DNA of 5,149 nucleotides, from the NCBI GenBank assembly GCA_015661985.1, contig DQVB01000364.1:1-5149 (forward strand), in the 5' to 3' direction. Below, one piece after another: positions 1 to 4,507 of the stretch. How positions within the stretch are numbered: the stretch's first letter is position 1; each line of letters begins with the position of its first letter. Made by a program: the position numbers and the translations under genes. The notes under the pieces were generated by a model. That model searched no databases and was not told the origin of the DNA. It saw only the letters and a list, made by a program, of their open reading frames with translations. This DNA is from Planctomycetota bacterium (lineage in GTDB: Bacteria > Planctomycetota > Planctomycetia > Pirellulales > Thermoguttaceae).

Positions 1-152
1 AACTTGAAAGCCGTTGCGTGCCCCGGAAGAGTGATCTCCAGTGACTTCGGGCGAATCAGCTCTTTGGAGAATGTGTCGAACATAACGCGGGTTACGCTCA
101 ATGGCTCGCCAACGTCATTCAACTCGAAATGGCACCAAACGTCTGCGCTCAT
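1..152 (-). CDS. Hypothetical protein, N-terminal part only (runs off the window)
   Basis: An open frame starts at the ATG at 152-150 and stays open for 50 codons to the left window edge, so only the N-terminus is seen. The start is supported by an AAGGCGAG ribosome-binding site about 6 bases upstream and by its position 12 bases after the stop of the nuclease-like gene, which implies one transcript. The visible protein begins MSADVWCHFELND, is mixed polar and hydrophobic, and has no signal peptide or membrane segment. I do not recognise the family. Because it follows directly on a nuclease-like ORF it could be an immunity or antitoxin partner, but this rests on gene order alone. Base composition is less GC-rich than in the right half of the window. 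Confidence 0.6.
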   Translation of the reverse strand, partial: MSADVWCHFELNDVGEPLSVTRVMFDTFSKELIRPKSLEITLPGHATAFK

Positions 153-164
153 GGCATACTCGCC

Positions 165-554
165 TTACAGGGTTGGATAAATCTGTCGGCCTTTTGGGTC
201 AACGATGATTGCCTTGAGCGTGTCAGGGTATCCGTACCGGTTTACCATGTCGTCCTGGAGTTGTTTGGCTTTCTGTATTAGCTTGTCGCGTGCCCCAGGA
301 CGCTTTATAACGTCTTCCGTCACCTGCACGAAGACCGAGCGAAAACGGGCGCCGTCGGTTTGCTCTGCTGCGTCGAGAACCCTGTCTTTGAGATTGTCAA
401 TGCTTCTTCGCAGAACCTTGACCTCTCGCTTGAGAGTCCCTCGAACGCCATCCACTACCGCCTCCGCGACGATGTCCGCGCCCGGTCGGCCAGCCCCCGG
501 TACGGTCAACGTATTCTCCACGACCTCCTCCGAGAATTCGAGCGCGCCAAGCAT
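165..554 (-). CDS. Small protein with PD-(D/E)XK nuclease-like pattern; possible toxin domain
   Basis: This frame encodes 129 residues from the ATG at 554, with GGAG four bases upstream as a slightly close ribosome-binding site. No signal peptide or membrane helix is visible. The order of conserved-looking residues fits a PD-(D/E)XK fold. Glutamates at 6, 9 and 10 lie in a first helix, and PGADIV places an aspartate at 27. REVKVL then gives the E-x-K pair at 44 and 46, followed by a helix with A-x-Q-like A62/A63 and Q65, and a strand SVFVQV at 73-78. Restriction-endonuclease-fold toxin domains at the C-termini of polymorphic or contact-dependent toxins share this layout. The frame continues 14 codons upstream of the ATG (to 596), so it could be the tail of a larger broken protein, although promoter-like sequence upstream argues for a free-standing gene. 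The next gene follows after 12 bases. The fold is an inference from motif order; the function is unproven. Confidence 0.6.
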   Translation of the reverse strand: MLGALEFSEEVVENTLTVPGAGRPGADIVAEAVVDGVRGTLKREVKVLRRSIDNLKDRVLDAAEQTDGARFRSVFVQVTEDVIKRPGARDKLIQKAKQLQDDMVNRYGYPDTLKAIIVDPKGRQIYPTL

Positions 555-605
555 GGCTCTCCAACTCGCACCTAAATGGCCGTGTGCCGTTCGGCATCAG
601 GATTG

Positions 606-634
606 AGTGTAGCAAGTCGGGAAGAGCCGGAAAA
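606..634 (-). promoter_or_regulatory. Candidate promoter of the nuclease-like gene pair
   Basis: Read leftward, a TTTTCC element (634-629) is followed after 17 bases by TACACT (611-606), a four-of-six match to the -10 consensus. Transcription would start near 599, giving a leader of about 45 bases before the ATG at 554. A 12-base near-palindrome, TGCCGAACGGCA, lies immediately downstream at 596-585. The -35 match is poor, and the -10 lies close to the upstream transposase remnant, so this is tentative. Confidence 0.25.
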
Positions 635-640
635 TGGGAG

Positions 641-920
641 ATGGTGTCGTCCTCTCCGCTGGAGCATGGCTGGAGGCGTGCCGCCTGGACGCGGGAGATG
701 CTGGTGGAGACGATAGCCGAGAAGACGGGGATCCGGATCCATGTGGCCACGATGAGCGTGGCGTTGAGGAAGATTGGTGCCCGTCGGGGGCGGCCGAAGC
801 CGACGATGGAGTCGACGTGGTCGAAGCGGCGAAAAGAGGAGGCGATTGCGGGAGATCGAGGAGTCGGTTGAGGATGCAGCTGAGGACGACGTGGTGGTTT
901 ATGTGGATGAGGTGGGCAGT
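641..920 (+). pseudogene. IS630-family transposase fragment, frameshifted and truncated
   Basis: Rightward reading in the frame of position 641 gives SSSPLEHGWRRAAWTREML and then ETIAEKTGIRIHVATMS and ALRKIGARRGRPKPT. This is the helix-turn-helix end of the N-terminal DNA-binding part of IS630-type transposases. The similarity then jumps by one base frame at about 830-840 and resumes as RRLREIEESVED followed by DDVVVYVDEV (888-914). The DE of that segment corresponds to the first catalytic aspartate of the DDE domain in this family. Beyond about 920 the similarity stops: the segments normally carrying the second aspartate and the final glutamate (PELNPIE-like) are absent. The N-terminal region is also missing. 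No inverted repeats or target duplication were recognised. The element is therefore a dead remnant. Recognition is from memory of the family, without a search. Confidence 0.7.
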
Positions 921-1141
921 CGCCAAGCCACGCGTTTATTGGTGCGTAACGAACTCGCCCGCCTCCACCACTACAAATCGCGTAACATCCTGCCACCGAG
1001 GAAGTCGAACGAGCGCAGGTGGTTGATACAGCGGAAGTAGTGTGACGGAGTCTCTTTTTCAAGATTGAGTCACTGCAGCCGCTCCCAGGCACGCCAACGG
1101 CACCGCAAGCGCGACGATACGCCGCGACAACGGTCCAGACC
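921..1141. other. Non-coding or decayed spacer after the transposase remnant
   Basis: I see no convincing gene here. The frame carrying the transposase D-E motif continues to a stop at 1038-1040, but its residues no longer resemble a transposase. On the other strand a 32-codon open stretch (1069-971) looks protein-like but has no start codon or ribosome-binding site and is listed among the rejected items. The stretch is probably decayed mobile-element sequence. Confidence 0.4.
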
Positions 1142-1158
1142 GCCCCCCAAGCCCCCCC

Positions 1159-1179
1159 AAAAAACACCCCGGCTGCCGG
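1159..1179 (-). terminator. Weak candidate terminator of the exported-protein gene
   Basis: Twenty bases after the stop codon at 1201-1199, the leftward transcript reads CCGG-CAG-CCGG (1179-1169), then GGGTG-like sequence, and then six T (1164-1159). The stem has only four base pairs and is separated from the T run by four bases, so it is a marginal intrinsic terminator. The position and T run are right, and no better candidate follows. Confidence 0.35.
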
Positions 1180-1198
1180 CCTTGGTGCGGAAGTTGGG

Positions 1199-2956
1199 CT
1201 ACGGTGCGGCGCTTTCGAGGTAAGCCTCAACGGGTCGTCCCCGGCGTGCTTGGCGGCGCTGGTGGGCCGCTTTGCCAACCGCTTCGAGGATGCCCTTTTC
1301 CACTTCCAGGCGGAAGCGGACGCCGCGGTCGATGGCGGAGGCGACGACGCGCAGGTGGTCTTGGCCTTCGCCCTGCTCCAGAAGCTCGGCAACTGCCGCG
1401 GCCCGTTCCCGTTGGGGCGGCTCGCCCACATCGGCCACGAAGCGGGTCAAGGCTCCCACGTCCACGGTCATCCGCACCGGCGGTACCATGCCGGAACGCT
1501 GGGAGGCCGACTGCTGGATCGCTCGCCGCAGTGTCTCCATCGGATCGCGCCCGGCGGCCAAATAGACGCTCTTCGGCCCCACGCCCACAACCACTTGCAG
1601 CTCGTCACCGACCAGCTCGACCAACTCGTCCCGCCGGCGCGCGTCCGGTGGGATCGGCAGCGACACGGTGTGGAACGTCACGTCGCCTTCGCGACCTGCG
1701 TCCATGCGGATGGCGCGGTCGGCAAAGGCCGGGTTTTCTCGCCCGAGGGCCTCGGCCAGCGTCCGGATGGTCTGGTCCACGGGCCCGCCATCAGCCACCA
1801 TGCCGCCGACGGCCACGGTGAGGGCGTCTGGTTTCAGAACCATCAGGCCCCCGCCGTCAAAGCGGCTGGTCTGGATCGTCTTCTGCACGACGTCCAGCAG
1901 CCTGTTGATCAGCTTGCGACCCAATTCGGCTTCGGCGGCCGGTCGGCCTTGGCCCTCGAAGTCCTCGAGGGCCCGCGACCGAATGGCGTCCACGGCGTCG
2001 GCCAGGTTGGTTGAATCGATCTCGGGCAGCGTGCCCGCGACGTTCCAGCACACGGTCGCCTGCGGCTGAAGGAACCCGCCAAAAGCCGTGGTCGAGCGGC
2101 CCAGGGCCGCAAAGTGGCGAGCCGTTGGCGTGTCGGGCATGGCGGTGACGGCCAGTTCGATCGAGGCGGTACCGGCTTCGTGGTCCAGGGACCAACCTAC
2201 GGTGAACTGCTCCACGTCTTTGGCCAGGCCGGTGGCGATGCCCAGGAAATACTGGCCGACCAACCGCCGGGCCAGGTATTCCTCTTCGGGTTCACCGGGG
2301 CGCCGCTGCAGGTCGGCCTCGCCCTGCGCCCGGATGCCCTCGACCACCTTCTGGCGCACAGCTTCCGGGACGGCGGCCAGGTTCACTTGCACAGCCAGAT
2401 CGTACTGATCGGCCAGCCCTTGGATCGCTCGGGCCGGATCCGCAGGCAGGGAGGCCAACGCCTCGGGTTTGGGAGCCACACAGGCCCACGAGCCCACTTG
2501 CTTGACGTAGCCCGGCCGTTCGGGCCTGCCGATCCTCAGCACGCCATCGCCCACATCTTCGGGCTGGCCGATCAGGTGCTGGAGGGCTTCCAGCAATCCG
2601 TCCAGATCGGTCACAGGTACGATGGCGTAGCCGGTCAGCAGATGTTCCGGGACGTTCACGCCACGGGCCAGCTTTTCCTCGTCCACTTGGATGACCGCGC
2701 CCCACGGGCGCTGTTTGTCCAGCCCGGGGAAATCTTGGCCCTGGGCGAAGACCATTCGGGCCAAAAAATCGAGCCCAGCGGCCAGATCGGGTTGGCCCGA
2801 AATCCGGCCGATGTACCCCACGTCGGCTCTCCACTCGCTGTAGCCGGAAAAGGCCACCACAGCCAATGGTCTGCCCGCCTGGGCCGGCGCGGAAATGGCC
2901 AGGCTGATCAGCGAGGCGATGCCCAGGATCAGGATCGATGCTCTGCGTACCTTCAT
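1199..2956 (-). CDS. Exported protein of unknown function, 585 residues, planctomycete-like
   Basis: The start is the ATG at 2956 because AGGAG lies eight bases upstream and the product then opens with a classic signal peptide. MKVRR is followed by a hydrophobic stretch at 8-22 and a likely cleavage site at AQA/GR after residue 27. An in-frame ATG at 3232 would add 92 GC-rich residues and hide the signal, so it is not used. The mature protein begins RPLAVVAFSGYSEW, then has a GLDKQRPWGAVIQVD segment at about 75-90. It is mainly alternating helices and strands without transmembrane segments, with two cysteines (WACVAP and TVCWN). It ends with a charged, alanine-rich tail. Its overall character matches exported proteins of unknown role found widely in planctomycetes; I cannot name a domain or enzyme activity. 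The gene stands alone, with a terminated infA upstream and a weak terminator downstream. Confidence 0.85.
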   Translation of the reverse strand: MKVRRASILILGIASLISLAISAPAQAGRPLAVVAFSGYSEWRADVGYIGRISGQPDLAAGLDFLARMVFAQGQDFPGLDKQRPWGAVIQVDEEKLARGVNVPEHLLTGYAIVPVTDLDGLLEALQHLIGQPEDVGDGVLRIGRPERPGYVKQVGSWACVAPKPEALASLPADPARAIQGLADQYDLAVQVNLAAVPEAVRQKVVEGIRAQGEADLQRRPGEPEEEYLARRLVGQYFLGIATGLAKDVEQFTVGWSLDHEAGTASIELAVTAMPDTPTARHFAALGRSTTAFGGFLQPQATVCWNVAGTLPEIDSTNLADAVDAIRSRALEDFEGQGRPAAEAELGRKLINRLLDVVQKTIQTSRFDGGGLMVLKPDALTVAVGGMVADGGPVDQTIRTLAEALGRENPAFADRAIRMDAGREGDVTFHTVSLPIPPDARRRDELVELVGDELQVVVGVGPKSVYLAAGRDPMETLRRAIQQSASQRSGMVPPVRMTVDVGALTRFVADVGEPPQRERAAAVAELLEQGEGQDHLRVVASAIDRGVRFRLEVEKGILEAVGKAAHQRRQARRGRPVEAYLESAAP

Positions 2957-3148
2957 CTTGCTTTCTCCTCTGTTCGGGTTTGAAAACGAGCCGGGAGGCC
3001 CCTCGGAGCACTCCCTGCCACCCACCAGCCGGAACGTTCGCCGGCGCTGCGGCCACCTCTGTGCCAGAATGCCCCCGGGCCTTCCCGGCAACCCAGCCGC
3101 TGCCGCTCGGGGCCCGCCGAGTGCTGGCCCTGCGGTGCGCCGCTCGCC

Positions 3149-3178
3149 CAGCCAACAGGCTTTTGGCCCTGTTGGCCG
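3149..3178 (-). repeat. Strong stem-loop in the leader of the exported-protein gene
   Basis: A perfect nine-base inverted repeat, GCCAACAGG (3151-3159) and CCTGTTGGC (3168-3176), encloses an eight-base loop. In the leftward RNA it extends by one G-U and one C-G pair to 11 pairs. No T run follows on either strand, so it is not an intrinsic terminator. It lies about 190 bases before the start codon of the exported protein and could be a leader structure or a binding site for a dimeric protein. Confidence 0.6.
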
Positions 3179-3299
3179 CAGCCCCATCGACTCGATCCGG
3201 CCAGCGACAAACGGTGCTGGCCCCGGGACCAAAGAGTTATTCGCCGGCAGCCGGGCAGTCTTGGGAAAACCTCGCCGGGAGCACCGGCCCAGACAGAAA

Positions 3300-3345
3300 G
3301 ACAGACAAGCCTGTCACACCCCCCCGGGGCAGCCGGTCCCCGGGG
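3300..3345 (-). repeat. Two adjacent stem-loops, CCCCGGGG pair and GACAG/CTGTC
   Basis: Two copies of the self-complementary octamer CCCCGGGG (3322-3329 and 3338-3345) are separated by eight bases and can form an eight-pair hairpin. Just beyond, GACAG and CTGTC (3300-3304, 3311-3315) form a five-pair hairpin with a six-base loop; leftward it is followed by TTTCTGTCT. The second hairpin could act as a weak leftward terminator or a leader element. The structure is seen in the sequence; the function is unknown. Confidence 0.4.
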
Positions 3346-3450
3346 TTCGGCAGCCGCGGCAGCTCGGCCGCTTGTGGCCCCCGATCCGTCGTGCCGGAAG
3401 GCGGACGGTTGCGGGTTCTGCGACAGCCTCGGGGGCGTCGAGGTGGGACG

Positions 3451-3482
3451 TAAACAAACAAGGACGGGAACCATTCCCGCCC
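3451..3482 (-). terminator. Intrinsic terminator of infA
   Basis: In the leftward transcript GGGCGGGAA (3482-3474) pairs with TTCCCGTCC (3470-3462), giving nine pairs including one G-U across a three-base loop. It is followed at once by TTGTTTGTTT (3461-3452). It lies about 75 bases after the infA stop codon and has all the marks of a Rho-independent terminator, which makes infA a single-gene transcription unit. Confidence 0.85.
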
Positions 3483-3556
3483 AGAGAGTATGACCGATAC
3501 ACTCTGAAGGGGCATGGTTGCCGTCCGCGGTCAGAAACTTGCTCGGCGCCGGCTGT

Positions 3557-3775
3557 TCAGCGTTCGCGGTAGGTGATGCGGCCTTTTGTCAGGTCGTAGG
3601 GTGACAGTTCGACCGTCACCTTATCGCCTGGCACGATGCGGATGAAATGCTTTCGCATCCGTCCGGCCACGTGGGCGATCACTTGATGACCGTTTTCCAG
3701 CTTGACGCGGAATCGCGTGTTGGCCAGGGCTTCGGTCACAACGCCCGGCACTTCCAAACCTTTTTCTTTTGGCAT
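3557..3775 (-). CDS. infA: Translation initiation factor IF-1
   Basis: This 72-residue protein is IF-1, the small OB-fold factor that binds the A site of the 30S ribosomal subunit and assists IF-2 and IF-3 during initiation in the cytoplasm. Length and sequence match the family end to end. The N-terminus is MPKEKGLEVPG, the core contains ALANTRFRVKLENGH, and the hallmark segment GRMRKHFIRIVPGDKV is followed by ELSPYDLTKGRI and a short YRER end. The start at 3775 is set by family length and by AGGGAG six bases upstream. The gene is not in a ribosomal-protein operon: it has its own candidate promoter and a strong terminator, and it is divergent from csrA. The ribosome-binding site lies in the loop of a small hairpin, listed separately. 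No anomalies are seen in the coding sequence. Confidence 0.97.
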   Translation of the reverse strand: MPKEKGLEVPGVVTEALANTRFRVKLENGHQVIAHVAGRMRKHFIRIVPGDKVTVELSPYDLTKGRITYRER

Positions 3776-3776
3776 A

Positions 3777-3790
3777 CACAGCTCCCTGTG
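3777..3790 (-). promoter_or_regulatory. Hairpin presenting the infA ribosome-binding site in its loop
   Basis: In the infA mRNA CACAG (3790-3786) and CTGTG (3781-3777) can form five pairs around the tetraloop GGAG, which is the core of the ribosome-binding site; the ATG follows two bases later. A stem this short, directly before the start codon, could expose or restrict the site. It may also be chance. Confidence 0.4.
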
Positions 3791-3836
3791 CAAGGGCGGT
3801 ATGGGGCCACCCCGGCGGCGGCCCGCACCATAATTC

Positions 3837-3865
3837 AATGTAGCATTCTGGCCACGGCCTTCCAA
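3837..3865 (-). promoter_or_regulatory. Candidate infA promoter
   Basis: Leftward, TTGGAA (3865-3860) and TACATT (3842-3837) are separated by exactly 17 bases, each matching four of six consensus positions for the housekeeping sigma factor. The start of transcription would be near 3830, giving a leader of about 55 bases. Its location in the short divergent intergenic region supports the call. Confidence 0.45.
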
Positions 3866-3880
3866 GACCGGCCGCTTGGC

Positions 3881-3908
3881 TTGACAAGCATGTCCCAGCT
3901 GGTAGTTT
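3881..3908 (+). promoter_or_regulatory. Candidate promoter for csrA leader or small RNA
   Basis: A perfect TTGACA (3881-3886) is followed after 16 bases by TAGTTT (3903-3908), a three-of-six match to the -10 consensus. Transcription would begin near 3915, giving a leader of about 140 bases before csrA that includes the terminator at 3991-4018. The -10 match is weak, so the exact start is uncertain. Confidence 0.35.
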
Positions 3909-3931
3909 GCGGGTATTGGTCGAGGGGCGTC

Positions 3932-3956
3932 CTGTGTGCCAGAGGGCCGCACACGG
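3932..3956 (+). promoter_or_regulatory. Stem-loop in the csrA leader
   Basis: GTGTGC (3934-3939) pairs with GCACAC (3949-3954), extended outward by one G-U and one C-G pair to eight pairs, with a nine-base loop CAGAGGGCC. The loop repeats the GGGCC of the terminator's 5' arm (3991-3995), so part of this element could pair with the terminator's 3' arm instead. A GGA triplet starts at the base of the stem (3955). Confidence 0.5.
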
Positions 3957-3990
3957 AGGCCTGGAAGCGTTTCGAACCCTGCCTGGGACC

Positions 3991-4018
3991 GGGCCGTCGT
4001 CCGGCGGCTCATTTTTTT
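3991..4018 (+). terminator. Intrinsic terminator inside the csrA leader
   Basis: GGGCCGTC (3991-3998) pairs with GGCGGCTC (4003-4010) across the loop GTCC, giving eight pairs including two G-U. It is followed by one A and then seven T (4012-4018). This is a textbook rightward intrinsic terminator. It ends 35 bases before the csrA start codon. No rightward gene lies upstream, since infA is divergent. It must therefore end either a leader transcript of csrA (attenuation), a small RNA from the promoter near 3881, or antisense transcription. Confidence 0.75.
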
Positions 4019-4053
4019 GCCCCGGTTCACTGGAGGGCTTGGGGAGGCCTATA

Positions 4054-4269
4054 ATGCTCGTCATTCCACGCAAGGTGGGAGAGGCCATCGTCATTGGTGA
4101 TGAGATCACGGTGACGATAGTGGCGATTGGAGGGGACCGCGTGCGGTTGGGGATCCAGCACCCCAAACACGTCTCGGTGCACCGTAAGGAGGTGTGGGAA
4201 GCCATCCACGGACAAACGGCTACCAGGGGCGGGGAGCCGGGCGGGTTGCCCAGGGGCCGCGCGCACTGA
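4054..4269 (+). CDS. csrA: Carbon storage regulator, RNA-binding protein CsrA (RsmA)
   Basis: This 71-residue protein is CsrA, a dimeric RNA-binding protein that recognises GGA in hairpin loops near ribosome-binding sites and represses or activates translation. The family pattern is clear: MLVIPRKVGEAIVIGD at the start, ITVTIVAIGGDRVRLGI in the core, and VSVHRKEVWEAI at 40-51. The RNA-contacting Arg6 and the V42-H43-R44 segment are present. Position 5 is proline where Ser or Thr is usual in sequences I know. The tail after residue 53 is variable, rich in Gly, Arg and Pro. The start is fixed by the conserved MLV N-terminus and by GGGGAGG six bases upstream. The leader contains GGA at 3955, 3963, 3986, 4032 and 4043, the last within the ribosome-binding site, compatible with autoregulation. 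An intrinsic terminator precedes the gene. No fliW is in the window. Confidence 0.95.
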   Translation: MLVIPRKVGEAIVIGDEITVTIVAIGGDRVRLGIQHPKHVSVHRKEVWEAIHGQTATRGGEPGGLPRGRAH

Positions 4270-4276
4270 AGGGCCG

Positions 4277-4295
4277 CGGTCGACGCGAGCGACCG
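4277..4295 (+). terminator. Stem-loop after csrA, possible weak terminator
   Basis: CGGTCG (4277-4282) and CGACCG (4290-4295) form six perfect pairs around a seven-base loop, eight bases after the csrA stop codon. It is followed only by GCTTGGTT, not a true T run, so it may be an mRNA-end stabilising or weak terminating structure. Confidence 0.3.
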
Positions 4296-4394
4296 GCTTG
4301 GTTCCGGACAGCCCTCTGGCGTCCTCGGGCCGGTGGCCGATGACAGGGCCGGTCGGGCCGTGCGTCCCTTTCGGATAGCTCGCACCCGCCGCCG

Positions 4395-4423
4395 TTGACC
4401 GTGCGTTCAGGCGGCCCAGGAAT
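4395..4423 (+). promoter_or_regulatory. Candidate promoter for the HD-domain gene
   Basis: TTGACC (4395-4400), a five-of-six match, is followed after 17 bases by AGGAAT (4418-4423), which matches three of six. The 235-base gap between csrA and the HD gene suggests the latter needs its own promoter, but the -10 is weak. Nothing else is recognised in this gap apart from the stem-loop after csrA. Confidence 0.3.
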
Positions 4424-4507
4424 CCAGAGGCTGTTCGCCCGGGTGTACGTCGCTGCGGTCGCGCCCCGGGCCAGGCTGAGGACGGACGGCGAAGGAAGGG
4501 ACCTGTG

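Larger units (their letters stand above)
2957..3450. other. GC-rich upstream region of the exported-protein gene, no gene recognised
   Basis: About 490 bases separate the exported-protein gene from the infA terminator. Long open frames occur on both strands here, but they are rich in Arg, Pro, Gly and Ala, overlap one another, and none has a good ribosome-binding site or recognisable protein pattern, as expected of chance frames in GC-rich DNA. The promoter of the exported-protein gene should lie here, but I could not identify one with confidence. The region contains several stem-loops listed separately (3149-3178, 3300-3345). Confidence 0.5.

Noticed and set aside
971..1069. Leftward 32-codon open stretch containing SHYFRCINHLRSFDFLGG, which looks protein-like
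   Set aside because: It has no start codon or ribosome-binding site, is bounded by stops on both sides and matches no family I know. It may be a decayed gene fragment, but this cannot be supported.
1042..1073. GTGAC/GTCAC inverted repeat as a possible insertion-sequence end
   Set aside because: It has only five base pairs, no matching copy on the other side of the transposase remnant was found, and no target duplication is visible.
397..1431. Leftward 344-codon open frame across the left part of the window
   Set aside because: It overlaps the nuclease-like gene, the transposase remnant and the end of the exported-protein gene in other frames, and its product is low-complexity Arg/Ser/Pro sequence without a recognisable domain. 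It is a chance frame in GC-rich DNA.
1250..2983. Rightward open frames of 254 (1250-2014) and 289 (2114-2983) codons opposite the exported-protein gene
   Set aside because: They lie antisense to a gene with a clear start and signal peptide. Their products are His- and Gln-rich with no family pattern, as expected for the complement of a GC-rich gene.
2957..3232. A 92-residue N-terminal extension of the exported protein from an ATG at 3232
   Set aside because: It would place the signal peptide in the interior and has no ribosome-binding site of comparable quality, whereas AGGAG precedes the ATG at 2956 at good spacing.
3986..4028. Eight-pair helix between 3986-3993 and 4021-4028 as an antiterminator for the csrA leader
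   Set aside because: The 3' strand is made only after the terminator has already been transcribed, so it could not prevent termination.
3776..4030. An upstream extension of infA to an ATG at 4030
   Set aside because: IF-1 is 72 residues in the family and the ATG at 3775 has a good ribosome-binding site. The extension covers the divergent promoter region.
4026..4055. A perfect TATAAT (4050-4055) with TTCACT 18 bases upstream, overlapping the csrA start codon
   Set aside because: A transcript from it would start inside csrA and lack the ribosome-binding site and conserved MLV start. It is more likely a by-product of the AT-rich spacer before the ATG.
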